64,000 nucleotides of DNA from Pseudomonas guangdongensis (GCF_900105885.1 NZ_LT629780.1:2294001-2358000), one strand, 5' to 3'. Counted from the first letter of the stretch, positions 41,692 through 51,802 are shown. Made by a program: numbers and translations. The notes: generated by a model not told the origin, from the letters alone.

Positions 41692-41993
41692 TTCGTGTAA
41701 TTCCTAGGTATTGATGTGTAGCAGGGCCGGAGCCCATGGGTGTGGAATCAAGAAGTCGAGAATGACGAACTGACGTACTGATTCAGTGCGTTTACAGCTG
41801 ACGTATTCTGCCTTGACCAACGTCTTCACTTTGCCCGTTCCGGCCCGGCATGGCAAACGATTTTTTGCCCGGTCGGCAAAAATGCCTGGTGGCCTGTCGG
41901 GGTGCCGTTTATCCCGTCGGGCGCCGGCTCCATGGCCTTGCGCGGTACCGGCTCTGCCTGCCGGGCGCCCGGCAGGCAGAGTGCGCGCGCCGC
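41692..41993 (-). promoter_or_regulatory. Cold shock gene upstream region and cysK 3' palindrome
   Basis: This 302-base gap holds no gene. On the minus strand TTGGTC (41815-41820) and TGTAAA (41791-41796), 18 bases apart, could be the promoter of the cold shock gene, giving a 5' untranslated region near 90 bases, as expected for CspA-type thermoregulated mRNAs. Two copies of CTGACGTA lie 28 bases apart (from 41770 and 41798). At the other end a 30-base palindrome (41952-41981, CTCTGCCTGCCGGG arms) lies 12 bases past the cysK stop and may end its transcript. Confidence 0.4.
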
Positions 41994-42968
<975 letters not shown>

Positions 42969-43147
42969 CTCGGGCCTTCTCCTGCGGTGGAAAACGAAAG
43001 CGCATCAGCCTATGCGCTCGGCGCGGGAGCGTCCAGCGCGCCGCGGTGTCCGGACGGGGCGCCGGCGTTCCCGGCGGCAAGCCCGCGCGTTATAGTCGGG
43101 CATCGCCGCCCACGGGCCGGCCACGCATCGCACGAGGAAGATTCCCG

Positions 43148-43993
43148 ATGAAATTCGAAGGCACCGCCGCCTACGTCGCCACCGACGACCTCAAGCTCGC
43201 GGTCAACGCCGCCATTGCCCTGCAGCGTCCGCTGCTGGTCAAGGGCGAGCCGGGCACCGGCAAGACCCTGCTCGCCGAGCAACTGGCCGAGGCGCTGGGC
43301 ACCCGGCTGATCACCTGGCACATCAAGTCGACCACCAAGGCCCATCAGGGCCTTTACGAGTACGATGCGGTGAGTCGCCTGCGCGACTCGCAGCTGGGCG
43401 TCGACAAGGTCCACGACGTGCGCAACTACATCAAGAAGGGCAAGCTGTGGGAGGCCTTCGAGGCCGACCAGCGCGTGGTGCTGTTGATCGACGAGATCGA
43501 CAAGGCCGACATCGAGTTCCCCAACGACCTGCTGCAGGAACTCGACCGCATGGAGTTCTTCGTCTACGAGACCGGCGAGACGGTCAAGGCGGCGCAGCGG
43601 CCGATCATCGTCATCACCTCCAACAACGAGAAGGAGCTGCCGGACGCCTTCCTGCGCCGCTGCTTCTTCCACTACATCGCCTTCCCCGACCGCGACACCC
43701 TGCAACGGATCGTCGACGTGCATTTCCCTAGCATCCGCCAGGAGCTGGTGCAGGAGGCGCTGGAAATTTTCTTCGACATCCGCAAGGTGCCGGGGCTGAA
43801 GAAGAAGCCGTCCACCTCCGAGCTGGTCGACTGGCTCAAGCTGCTGATGGCCGACCAGATCGGCGAGGCCGTGCTGCGCGAGCGCGATCCGACCAAGGCG
43901 ATCCCGCCGCTGGCCGGTGCGCTGGTGAAGAACGAGCAGGATGTGATGCTGCTCGAACGCCTGGCGTTCATGAGCCGGCGCGCCGGGCGCTAG
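43148..43993 (+). CDS. MoxR-type AAA+ ATPase
   Basis: A 281-residue AAA+ protein. Walker A is GEPGTGKT (33-40), Walker B VVLLIDEIDKAD, followed by ITSNNEKELPDAFLRRCFFHYIAFPD with sensor 1 and the arginine-finger area. MoxR ATPases act as chaperones that mature metal enzymes or complexes together with a VWA-domain partner; that partner is the next gene. The two are separated by a hairpin repeat. Confidence 0.9.
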   Translation: MKFEGTAAYVATDDLKLAVNAAIALQRPLLVKGEPGTGKTLLAEQLAEALGTRLITWHIKSTTKAHQGLYEYDAVSRLRDSQLGVDKVHDVRNYIKKGKLWEAFEADQRVVLLIDEIDKADIEFPNDLLQELDRMEFFVYETGETVKAAQRPIIVITSNNEKELPDAFLRRCFFHYIAFPDRDTLQRIVDVHFPSIRQELVQEALEIFFDIRKVPGLKKKPSTSELVDWLKLLMADQIGEAVLRERDPTKAIPPLAGALVKNEQDVMLLERLAFMSRRAGR

Positions 43994-44051
43994 GGTGGAG
44001 AGTCCGCAACGCGGTCTTCCACCGGTGGGCAACGCTGCGCGGCAGCCCACC
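43994..44051. repeat. REP-like tandem hairpin element
   Basis: Two adjacent inverted repeats fill most of the 84-base moxR-VWA gap. The first pairs GGTGGA with TCCACC around an inner CCGC/GCGG; the second pairs GGTGGGC with GCCCACC. The GTGGGC-AACGCTGCGC-GCCCACCCT pattern resembles repetitive extragenic palindromes common in Pseudomonas genomes. It probably acts on mRNA stability rather than fully ending transcription. Copy number elsewhere cannot be seen from one window. Confidence 0.65.
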
Positions 44052-44077
44052 CTGCGGTCTTCCCCGAGGTCATAGAG

Positions 44078-45259
44078 ATGCTGCTCAACCTGTTCAACGA
44101 ATTGCGCGCGGCAAAGGTGCCGGTGTCGCTGCGCGAGCTGCTCGACTTGCTCGAAGCGCTCGAGCGCCAGGTGGTGTTCGCCGACCTGGATGCTTTCTAC
44201 TTCCTGGCGCGCACCGTGCTGGTGAAGGACGAGCGGCATTTCGACAAGTTCGACCGTGCCTTCGCCGCCTACTTCCAGGGCCTCGACAACCTGGACGCGG
44301 CGCTGCAGGCGTTGATCCCCGAGGACTGGCTGCGCAAGGAGTTCGAGCGCTTCCTCAGTGAGGAGGACAAGGCGCAGCTGAAGAGCCTGGGCGGCCTCGA
44401 TGCGCTGATCGAGGCGTTCAAGCAGCGCCTGGCCGAGCAGAAGGAGCGTCACGCCGGCGGCAACAAGTGGATCGGCACCGGCGGCAGCAGTCCGTTCGGT
44501 TCCGGCGGCTACCATCCCGAGGGCATCCGCGTCGGCGACGCCGGCCAGCGCCAGGGGCGGGCGGCCAAGGTCTGGGAGCAGCGTCAGTACCGCAACCTCG
44601 ACGACCAGGCCGAACTCGGCTCGCGCAACCTGCAGTTGGCCCTGCGCCGCCTGCGCCGCTTCGCCCGCGAGGGGGCTGCCGAGGAGTTCGACCTCGACGG
44701 CACCATCGAGCACACCGCGCGCGATGCCGGTCTGCTCAACATCCGCATGCGTCCGGAGCGGCGCAACGCGGTCAAGCTCCTGCTGCTGCTCGACATCGGC
44801 GGTTCGATGGACGCCCACGTCAAGGTCTGCGAGGAGCTGTTCGCCGCCTGCCGCAGCGAGTTCAAGCATCTGGAGTATTTCTACTTCCACAACTTCGTCT
44901 ATGAGGCGGTGTGGAAGGACAACCGGCGTCGCCACAGCGAGCGCCTCGCCACCTTCGACCTGCTGCACAAGTACGGTCCGGACTACAAGGTGGTGTTCGT
45001 CGGCGATGCTTCCATGGGCCCCTACGAGATCACCCATGCCGGCGGCAGCGTCGAGCACTGGAACGAGGAGCCCGGTTTCGTCTGGATGCAGCGCTTCATG
45101 GAAACCTACAGGAAGCTCATCTGGATCAACCCGTACCCGCAGGAGGCGTGGAAATACAGCACCTCGACCTCGATGGTGCGCGAGCTGGTGCAGGAGCGCA
45201 TGTACCCGCTGACCCCGGCGGGCCTCGAGGAAGGCATGCGCTTTCTCGCCGCCAACTGA
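44078..45259 (+). CDS. VWA-domain (CoxE-like) partner of MoxR ATPase
   Basis: A 393-residue protein. The helical N-terminal half (about 1-190) precedes a VWA domain starting AVKLLLLLDIGGSMDAHVKVCEEL. The MIDAS motif reads DIGGS (D239-S243), so the usual DxSxS has Gly at the middle position. The C-terminus contains VVFVGDASMGPYEI. Such proteins work with MoxR ATPases in cofactor or metal insertion. No enzyme target is adjacent. It ends 83 bases before the exporter gene. Confidence 0.85.
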   Translation: MLLNLFNELRAAKVPVSLRELLDLLEALERQVVFADLDAFYFLARTVLVKDERHFDKFDRAFAAYFQGLDNLDAALQALIPEDWLRKEFERFLSEEDKAQLKSLGGLDALIEAFKQRLAEQKERHAGGNKWIGTGGSSPFGSGGYHPEGIRVGDAGQRQGRAAKVWEQRQYRNLDDQAELGSRNLQLALRRLRRFAREGAAEEFDLDGTIEHTARDAGLLNIRMRPERRNAVKLLLLLDIGGSMDAHVKVCEELFAACRSEFKHLEYFYFHNFVYEAVWKDNRRRHSERLATFDLLHKYGPDYKVVFVGDASMGPYEITHAGGSVEHWNEEPGFVWMQRFMETYRKLIWINPYPQEAWKYSTSTSMVRELVQERMYPLTPAGLEEGMRFLAAN

Positions 45260-45342
45260 CCTTCAATCAACCCCGGGCCGAATGCCCGGATCGGGCGCCC
45301 GGCAGAGCCTGCCGCGCGCCCTTGCCTTTCTGGGAGTCGAGC

Positions 45343-46260
45343 ATGTCGGTCACGCGACAGGGAATGGACGGGTTCGCCGTGCAACTGATGGTTGTGCTGT
45401 GCAGCCTGTGGGGATTGCAGCAGGTGGCGATCAAGCTGGCGGCGCCGGACATGGCGCCGCTGCTGCAGGTGGGGCTGCGTTCGGTGCTGGCGGCCCTGCT
45501 GGTGGCGCTGTTCATGCTGTGGCGGCGCCAGCCCTGGCAGCCGGGCGACGGCACCTTGCGGGCCGGCGCGCTAGTCGGACTGCTGTTCGCCCTGGAGTTC
45601 CTGTTCATCGCCGAGGCGCTGGTGCGCACCAGCGCGGCGCACATGGTGGTGCTGCTCTACACCGCACCGATCTTCGCCGCGCTCGGCCTGCACCTGTGGC
45701 TGCCGGGCGAGCGGCTGCGGCGCCTGCAATGGCTGGGCATCCTGATCGCGTTTGCCGGCATCCTGCTGGCCTTCGGCGGTGGCGCGCTGGGCCAGCGGAT
45801 TTCCGCGCAGGTGTTGCTCGGAGACTTCTTCGCCCTGCTGGCCGGACTGTTCTGGGGGGCGACCACCGTGGCGGTGCGTTGCACCCGGCTGGCCGAGGCC
45901 GTGCCGGCCAAGACCCTGCTCTACCAACTGCTCGGCGCCGCCTGTCTGGTGCTGCCGGCCTGGCTGGGCGGACAGGTCGCGACGGCGCACCTGACGCCGG
46001 TGGTCTGGGGCAGCCTGTTGTTCCAGGGGGTGATCGTCTCCTTCGTCAGCTACCTGACCTGGTTCTGGCTGTTGCGCCGCTACCTGGCGTCGCGACTGGG
46101 CGTGTTCTCCTTCATGACGCCGCTGTTCGGCGTGCTGTTCGGCGTCTGGCTGCTGGATGAGCGCGTCGACCTGTTCTTCGTCGCCGGCGGTGCGCTGGTG
46201 CTGCTGGGGATCAGCCTGGTCAGCGCCGAGGCCTGGTGGCGCCGCCTGCTGGGGCGCTAG
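45343..46260 (+). CDS. EamA/DMT superfamily transporter
   Basis: A 305-residue inner membrane protein with ten predicted helices in two EamA repeats; typical pieces are LCSLWGLQQVAIKLAAP, FIAEALVRTSAAHMVVLLYTAPIF and FSFMTPLFGVLFGVWLLDERV. It is probably a metabolite or amino acid exporter; substrate cannot be read from sequence. The start was set at MSVTRQGMDGF. Confidence 0.88.
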   Translation: MSVTRQGMDGFAVQLMVVLCSLWGLQQVAIKLAAPDMAPLLQVGLRSVLAALLVALFMLWRRQPWQPGDGTLRAGALVGLLFALEFLFIAEALVRTSAAHMVVLLYTAPIFAALGLHLWLPGERLRRLQWLGILIAFAGILLAFGGGALGQRISAQVLLGDFFALLAGLFWGATTVAVRCTRLAEAVPAKTLLYQLLGAACLVLPAWLGGQVATAHLTPVVWGSLLFQGVIVSFVSYLTWFWLLRRYLASRLGVFSFMTPLFGVLFGVWLLDERVDLFFVAGGALVLLGISLVSAEAWWRRLLGR

Positions 46261-46370
46261 GTGAGACAGACGTGGATGCTCGGGGCCGGGCGCGGCGTAC
46301 AATGGGCGGCGAGGCGCCGGCAGAGAGCCGCTGGCCTCGCCCATTTCCCCATGCAGAACGGAAGGTGCAT

Positions 46371-46841
46371 ATGTCCGGTATCGGAGCGATAACCCCGCAG
46401 GTGATGCCTGCCCAGAATGCGCTCAGCGCCGCTGTGGCCAGTGCCGAGGGCGGCGATGTCCAGGCGCAGAGTGGCGGCGTGACCTCGACGATCACCGTCG
46501 ACCTGCATGCGGCGCTGTCCGGCAGCGGCAAGTCGGCCGGTGCCGGCGGCATGGTCGGCGGCGCCAGTGCCAGCAGCAACAGCGAGGAGTCCGACACCGT
46601 CAAGCAGCTCAAGGAACTGATCGCCCAGTTGCAGAAGCAACTGCAGGAGTTGCAGAAACGTCTGCAGGACGTGCAGGCGCGGGCCGGGAACGACGAGAGC
46701 GCCAGCGCCGAGGCGTCCGCGCTGCAGGCGCAGGTCGCCAGCGTGTCCGGCGCGCTGCTGGAGGCCACCGCGCAACTGGCCGAGGCACTGCAGGACTCGG
46801 GGGCGGGCAGCAGCGGTGCGCTGATCGATACCACCGCCTGA
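46371..46841 (+). CDS. FlxA-like small coiled-coil protein
   Basis: A 156-residue protein. The first 70 residues are Ala/Gly/Ser-rich; the centre (about 77-105) is a coiled coil with repeating leucine and glutamine (KELIAQLQKQLQELQKRLQ) as in FlxA-like proteins; the tail is again Ala-rich. No signal peptide or membrane helix is present. A similar gene lies next to leuA in P. aeruginosa as I recall. Function unknown. Confidence 0.65.
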   Translation: MSGIGAITPQVMPAQNALSAAVASAEGGDVQAQSGGVTSTITVDLHAALSGSGKSAGAGGMVGGASASSNSEESDTVKQLKELIAQLQKQLQELQKRLQDVQARAGNDESASAEASALQAQVASVSGALLEATAQLAEALQDSGAGSSGALIDTTA

Positions 46842-46868
46842 GTCCCGCCGCAGCCCGAGGCGCGCAGC

Positions 46869-46910
46869 AACGACAACGCCCCGGACCTCGCGGTCCGGGG
46901 CGTTGTCGTT
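46869..46910. terminator. Strong bidirectional hairpin between FlxA-like gene and leuA
   Basis: A 19-bp perfect inverted repeat (AACGACAACGCCCCGGACC) around the loop TCGC lies 27 bases after one stop and 16 bases from the leuA stop on the other strand. It ends both transcripts; each side finishes in GTT rather than a long T-run. Confidence 0.8.
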
Positions 46911-46926
46911 ACGGCCGGCCGGGTAC

Positions 46927-48597
46927 TCAGGCGGCCTGGCTTTCGCTCTGGCGCAGGGCGCGGTTCAGTGCGCTGAACAGGGCGCGGAAGCTGGCGGTGG
47001 TCAGGTTGGCGTCGATGCCGACGCCGTGCAGCGGACGGCCGCCGTCGACGCGCAGCTCGATGTAGGCGGCGGCCTTGGCGTTGCTGCCAGCGCCGATGGC
47101 GTGCTCGCTGTAGTCCATCACCTCGATGCCCACCGGCAGGGCGGCGACCAGGGCTTCCAGCGGACCGTTGCCGGTGCCTTTCATGACCTGGGTGCGGCCG
47201 TCGTGCTCGACCTCCACCTCGACGCGGGTGATGCCGTCCTCTTCCTGCAGGCGATGGCCCTTGAGGCTGTAGGTCGCCGCGCCGTCGAGGTATTCGGCGA
47301 CCAGCAGCTCGTGGATCTGCCGCGCGCTCATCTCCAGGCCGTGGCGGTCGGTCTCGCGCTGCACCACCTGACTGAACTCGATCTGCATGCGCCGCGGCAG
47401 GCTGATGCCGTACTCCTGCTCCAGCAGGAAGGTGATGCCGCCTTTGCCGGACTGGCTGTTGACGCGGATCACCGCCTCGTAGCTGCGGCCGATGTCGGCC
47501 GGATCGATCGGCAGGTAGGGCACTTCCCAGATGCCTTCCGGGTCCTGCTGGGCGAAGCCCTTGCGGATCGCGTCCTGGTGCGAGCCGGAGAAGGCGGTGT
47601 GCACCAGATCGCCGACGTAGGGGTGACGCGGGTGCACCGGCAGCTGGTTGCACTCCTCGACCACCTTGCGCACGCCGTCGATGTCGGAGAAGTCCAGCTC
47701 GGGGTCGACGCCCTGGGTGTACATGTTCAGCGCCACGGTGACCAGGTCGACGTTGCCGGTGCGCTCGCCGTTGCCGAACAGGCAGCCTTCCACGCGGTCG
47801 GCGCCGGCCAGCAGGCCCAGTTCGGTGGCAGCCACGCCGGTGCCGCGGTCGTTGTGGGTGTGCAGGCTGACGATCACGCTGTCGCGGCGGTCGATGTGGC
47901 GGCAGAACCACTCGATCTGGTCGGCGTAGACGTTCGGGGTGGCCGCCTCGACGGTCGCCGGCAGGTTGAGGATCAACTTCTGCGCGGGAGTCGGCTGGAA
48001 CACCTCGATCACCGCGTTGCACACCTCGACGGCGAACTCCGGTTCGGTGGAGCTGAAGATTTCCGGCGAGTACTCGAAGCCCCACTGGGTGTCCGGGTTC
48101 TGCTCGGCCAGGCGCTTGATGATCTGCCCGGCGTTGACGGCGATCTGGATCACCCCGGCCTTGTCTTGGTTGAAGACGATGCGGCGGAAGCTCGGCGCGG
48201 TGGCGTTGTAGTAGTGGACGATGGCCTTCTTCGCGCCCTTGAGCGACTCGAAGGTGCGGGTGATCAGGTCCTCGCGGGCCTGGGTCAGCACCTGGATGGT
48301 GGTGTCGTCGGGGATGTGGCCGCCTTCGATCAGCTCGCGGACGAAGTCGAAGTCGGTCTGCGAGGCCGACGGGAAGCCCACCTCGATTTCCTTGACGCCC
48401 ACCGCCACCAGCGCCTGGAACATGCGCAGCTTCTTCTCCGCGTCCATCGGCTCGATCAGCGACTGGTTGCCGTCGCGCAGGTCCGAACTCAGCCAGATCG
48501 GCGCCTGGGTGATGGTCTTCGACGGCCAGGTGCGGTCGGGGATGTCGATCTGCGGGAACGGGCGGTACTTGGTCGACGGATTCTTCAGCATGGGCAT
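46927..48597 (-). CDS. leuA: 2-isopropylmalate synthase
   Basis: A 556-residue enzyme for the first committed step of leucine synthesis, condensing acetyl-CoA with 2-oxoisovalerate. [17 protein letters not shown] has the metal and substrate residues (R41, D42), with [14 protein letters not shown] and [12 protein letters not shown] following; the C-terminal LeuA dimer domain (about 430-556) gives leucine feedback inhibition. This is the long alpha-type LeuA. Upstream on the same strand is a candidate leader peptide and pairing element, described separately. The ribosome site is CAGGAAA. Confidence 0.95.
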   Translation of the reverse strand: MPMLKNPSTKYRPFPQIDIPDRTWPSKTITQAPIWLSSDLRDGNQSLIEPMDAEKKLRMFQALVAVGVKEIEVGFPSASQTDFDFVRELIEGGHIPDDTTIQVLTQAREDLITRTFESLKGAKKAIVHYYNATAPSFRRIVFNQDKAGVIQIAVNAGQIIKRLAEQNPDTQWGFEYSPEIFSSTEPEFAVEVCNAVIEVFQPTPAQKLILNLPATVEAATPNVYADQIEWFCRHIDRRDSVIVSLHTHNDRGTGVAATELGLLAGADRVEGCLFGNGERTGNVDLVTVALNMYTQGVDPELDFSDIDGVRKVVEECNQLPVHPRHPYVGDLVHTAFSGSHQDAIRKGFAQQDPEGIWEVPYLPIDPADIGRSYEAVIRVNSQSGKGGITFLLEQEYGISLPRRMQIEFSQVVQRETDRHGLEMSARQIHELLVAEYLDGAATYSLKGHRLQEEDGITRVEVEVEHDGRTQVMKGTGNGPLEALVAALPVGIEVMDYSEHAIGAGSNAKAAAYIELRVDGGRPLHGVGIDANLTTASFRALFSALNRALRQSESQAA

Positions 48598-48626
48598 GGC
48601 GGATTTCCTGGAAACGGGGCCGCGGG

Positions 48627-48717
48627 GCGGCGGGCAATACGGAGTCGGGGCGGGCGAAGCGCGGTTCAGCTACGCAGTCGGGGGCTGACCAGGCGCAGGC
48701 TGAGGTATTGCCGCCGC
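48627..48717 (-). promoter_or_regulatory. Candidate leuA attenuator: long-range RNA pairing
   Basis: In the leuA leader RNA the segment GCGGCGGCAAUAC (48717 to 48705, codons 9-13 of the leader peptide) is complementary to GUAUUGCCCGCCGC (48640 to 48627), which ends 17 bases before the leuA ribosome site. The match is 13 bp with a single bulged C. A competing hairpin pairs GGUCAGC with GCUGAACC around the leader stop. The stretch between is C-rich and lacks a T-run, so control would be by Rho or by translation rather than an intrinsic terminator. This is inference from complementarity. Confidence 0.5.
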
Positions 48718-48743
48718 AGGATGAGGGTGTGGGATGCGTTCAT
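48666..48743 (-). CDS. Putative leucine-rich leuA leader peptide
   Basis: A 25-codon open frame ends 68 bases before leuA on the same strand. It begins [14 protein letters not shown] and holds six leucines (positions 7, 9, 14, 16, 18, 23), about a quarter of its residues, which fits ribosome-mediated leucine sensing. The leucine codons are CTC and CTG, not rare ones. AGGG eight bases upstream could be a ribosome site. A promoter-like TTGCCA and TAGGGT lie so close upstream that the mRNA might also be nearly leaderless. No protein function is implied. Confidence 0.55.
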   Translation of the reverse strand: MNASHTLILRRQYLSLRLVSPRLRS

Positions 48744-49036
48744 GGCGCCTACCCTAGCGGCTGCTGCGTGCCGATGGCAAGCATTGGTGAAAAATTGGAA
48801 TTTATCTCTGCCTTGTGTTCTTGATTGGTTTTTTATTGCGCTAAAAAACCGTTTGCTACGCAGGCATTGCTTGGGGTTGCTGGCCCTGCGGATGCCCCTT
48901 TGCACCTCTTCGCAGCGGCGCTGCAGGGCTCTGCGGCGCCGTGTCGCACTAGGTCGACGCGCCGCCCCTGTGCGATCATCGCCGCCGTTTCGCGCGGCCC
49001 GCGGCCACGCAACCTCGTACAGGGAGAGGACATCGG

Positions 49037-49414
49037 GTGATTCGGCAACGGCGCATGCGTCTGGCAGCCTGGCTTGGCTTGTTCGCCATGCTGATGGCGT
49101 TCGCCGGTCCGCTGTACTCGCAGTTGCGCGCCCTCGATACGCTGGCGCTGAGCCAGCTCATCGACCTCGACGCCCTGCACTGCGGCGAAGGGCAGGGGCT
49201 GCCCGACGACGGCCCGCCGGCCTGGGTCCAGCACCTCGACCAGTGCGGTTACTGCAGCCTGCTGGCCGGCAGCCCGCCGTTGCCGGCGACCTTGCAGCTG
49301 GCCCTGCCGCCGCCCTCCAGCCTTGTCCATCAGTACCTGCCGCCGGCCCAGAACCTGCCGCAGGCGCCGCCGGCCAGTCGTCCGCCGCGCGGTCCGCCCT
49401 CCTTCCACGCCTGA
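49037..49414 (+). CDS. DUF2946-like small protein upstream of copper receptor
   Basis: A 125-residue protein with one N-terminal hydrophobic segment (AAWLGLFAMLMAFAGPLYS) and a cysteine pair in LDQCGYCSLLAG, plus a Pro-rich C-terminus. DUF2946 genes commonly sit by copper transport genes, and the same order occurs next to oprC in P. aeruginosa as I recall. The start is a GTG with GGAGAGGA upstream; an ATG six codons in is possible. It may bind copper at the outer face of the inner membrane (inference). The roughly 290 bases before it hold AT-rich promoter-like DNA for leuA and no gene. Confidence 0.75.
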   Translation: MIRQRRMRLAAWLGLFAMLMAFAGPLYSQLRALDTLALSQLIDLDALHCGEGQGLPDDGPPAWVQHLDQCGYCSLLAGSPPLPATLQLALPPPSSLVHQYLPPAQNLPQAPPASRPPRGPPSFHA

Positions 49415-49500
49415 TTCATCGCTTGCATCCCGTCCGTCCGGGCGCGCCGTTGCGCACCTGTCCGGCGGCCGGCAATCCGTTTTTTGCGTGGAATACCCCC

Positions 49501-51642
49501 ATGTCCGTTTTCGCTCGTCCGTCCCAGGCTCAATCGCGCCTGTCCCGCCCGTTCGCCCTGAATCCGTTCCAGCGTCGCTGGTGGCCGGCCCATGCCGCGC
49601 TGCTCGGTGCCCTGGCCCTGCCGCTGCAGGCGGCCGAAGTGGCCGGCGGCGCGCAGGCCGCCGATGAGGAGGTCGCTCCGCTGGTGGTGACCAGCGTCGC
49701 CCCGCAGTCGCCGCTGACCGTGGTCACCGATCCGCGCCAGCCGCGCCAGCCGGTGCCGGCCAGCGACGGCGCCGACTATCTGAAGACCATTCCCGGCTTT
49801 GCGGCGATCCGCAACGGCGGGGTCAACAGCGATCCGGTGTTCCGCGGCATGTTCGGCTCGCGGATCAAGCTGCTCAGCAACGGCGGCGAAATGCTCGGCG
49901 CCTGTCCGAGCCGCATGGATTCGCCCAGCTCCTACATCAGCCCGGAAAACTACGACCGCCTGACCGTGATCAAGGGCCCGCAGACCGTGCTGTGGGGGCC
50001 GGGTGCCTCGGCGGCCACGGTGTTGTTCGAGCGCGAGCCGGAGCGTTTCGACAAGCCCGACTACCGTCTCAACGCCAGCCTGCTCGGCGGCTCCAACGGC
50101 CGTTTCGACCGCAGCATCGATGCCGCTGCCGGCAGCCAGGACGGCTATGCGCGGGTCATGGCCAACCGCTCGCAGGCCGACGATTACCGCGACGGCAACG
50201 GCGACAGCGTGCCGTCGCGCTTCGACAAGTGGAGCAGCGACGTGGCGCTGGGCTGGACCCCGGACGCCAACACCCTGCTGGAGCTGACCGCCGGTGCCGG
50301 CGATGGCGAGTCGCGCTATGCCGGGCGCGGCATGGATGGCTCGGCATTCAAGCGCGAAAGCCTCGGCCTGCGCTTCGAGAAGAGCTACATCGGCGAGGTG
50401 TTCCATGGCATCGAGGCCAACGTCTATTACAACTACGCCGACCATGTGATGGACAACTACAGCCTGCGCAGCCCCAATCCCAACGACGTGATGATGCCGA
50501 TGCGCAACCCGATGGCCAGCAACGTCGACCGCCGCACGCTGGGCGGGCGGGTCGCCGGCACCTGGCGCTGGGATGCCTTCGAACTGGTCGGCGGGATCGA
50601 CGCCCAGGCCAGCGAGCACCGCCTGCGCAAGGCCGCCGGCATCGACACCTACAAGAGCCTGCCGTGGGCCAAGGATGCCACCTTCCACAACTACGGCCTG
50701 TTCGGCGAGCTGGCCTGGGATCTCAGCCGCCAGCAGCGGCTGATCGGTGGCGCGCGGATCGACCGGGCTGCCGCCGAGGACGAGCGCGAGCAGCTGTGCA
50801 ACATGATGGGCATGGCCTGCCGGAGCAACCCGACCGCCGACCGGGAGCGCAGCGACACCCTCTACAGCGGTTTCCTGCGTTACGAGCAGGACCTGCTCGC
50901 CATGCCGGCGACCTGGTATGCCGGCCTCGGCCATGCGCAGCGCTTCCCCGACTACTGGGAGCTGTTCTCGGCAGCCAACCAGGTGGGGCAGCCGACCGCC
51001 TTCGCGTCGGTGAATCCGGAGAAGACCACCCAGCTCGACATCGGCATCCAGTACCGCCAGGGGCCGCTGGAGGCCTGGGCGTCGGCCTATGCCGGGCATG
51101 TCGACGACTACATCCTGTTCAGCTACGGCCCGGGGATGAACCCGCTGCACACCATTTCCTGGGTCGACAACATCGACGCGCGCATCGCCGGTGCCGAGCT
51201 GGGCGCCAGCTACCGCTTCGCGCCGCATTGGAAGGGCGATGCCAGCCTGGCCTATGCCTGGGGCGAGAACACCTCGGGCGATCGCGCCATGCCGCAGATT
51301 CCGCCGCTGGAGGCGCGCCTGGGGCTGACCTACGAGCGTGACGACTGGAGCGCGGCGGCGCTGTGGCGGGTGGTGGCGGCGCAGAACCGGATTGCCGAGA
51401 ACCAGGGCAACGTGGTCGGCAAGGACTTCGACCGGAGCGCGGGCTTCGGCGTGCTGTCGCTGAACGGCGCCTACCGGGTCAGCGACACCCTCAAGCTCAG
51501 TGCCGGAATCGACAACCTGTTCGACAAGGCCTACAGCGAACACCTCAACCTGGCCGGCAACGCCGGGTTCGGCTATGCCGCCGGCAGCCGCTACAACGAG
51601 CCGGGGCGAACCCTGTGGACGCGGGTGGACCTGAGCTTCTGA
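49501..51642 (+). CDS. oprC: TonB-dependent copper receptor, OprC type
   Basis: A 713-residue outer membrane receptor. A signal peptide ends near LALPLQA, then a plug domain (about 85-185, with VIKGPQTVLWGPGASAATVLFERE) and a 22-strand barrel closing with the terminal Phe of WTRVDLSF. The OprC copper site is intact: CPSRM gives C135 and M139 (CxxxM), and HVM gives H315 and M317 (HxM), each offset by eight residues from the P. aeruginosa positions I recall. It imports copper, energised by TonB. Confidence 0.92.
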   Translation: MSVFARPSQAQSRLSRPFALNPFQRRWWPAHAALLGALALPLQAAEVAGGAQAADEEVAPLVVTSVAPQSPLTVVTDPRQPRQPVPASDGADYLKTIPGFAAIRNGGVNSDPVFRGMFGSRIKLLSNGGEMLGACPSRMDSPSSYISPENYDRLTVIKGPQTVLWGPGASAATVLFEREPERFDKPDYRLNASLLGGSNGRFDRSIDAAAGSQDGYARVMANRSQADDYRDGNGDSVPSRFDKWSSDVALGWTPDANTLLELTAGAGDGESRYAGRGMDGSAFKRESLGLRFEKSYIGEVFHGIEANVYYNYADHVMDNYSLRSPNPNDVMMPMRNPMASNVDRRTLGGRVAGTWRWDAFELVGGIDAQASEHRLRKAAGIDTYKSLPWAKDATFHNYGLFGELAWDLSRQQRLIGGARIDRAAAEDEREQLCNMMGMACRSNPTADRERSDTLYSGFLRYEQDLLAMPATWYAGLGHAQRFPDYWELFSAANQVGQPTAFASVNPEKTTQLDIGIQYRQGPLEAWASAYAGHVDDYILFSYGPGMNPLHTISWVDNIDARIAGAELGASYRFAPHWKGDASLAYAWGENTSGDRAMPQIPPLEARLGLTYERDDWSAAALWRVVAAQNRIAENQGNVVGKDFDRSAGFGVLSLNGAYRVSDTLKLSAGIDNLFDKAYSEHLNLAGNAGFGYAAGSRYNEPGRTLWTRVDLSF

Positions 51643-51741
51643 GGTCGGCGCCGGGCGTTGCTGCAGGCGCGCCGCCGCCCATGCCGGGTGTCGAGCGCGC
51701 CCATGGCTCCGGCATCGGTCCCGGCGCATTCGACTGACCCG

Positions 51742-51767
51742 GCCCAGCCCCGCTTGCGGGGCTGGGC
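51742..51767. terminator. Hairpin terminator after oprC
   Basis: A 12-bp perfect stem GCCCAGCCCCGC / GCGGGGCTGGGC with a two-base loop, followed by TTCGTC, lies 100 bases past the oprC stop and 36 bases from the end of the convergent channel gene. It can serve both strands. Confidence 0.75.
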
Positions 51768-51802
51768 TTCGTCGCTCGAGCGGATTCCGTTCTGCCGGCG
51801 CC

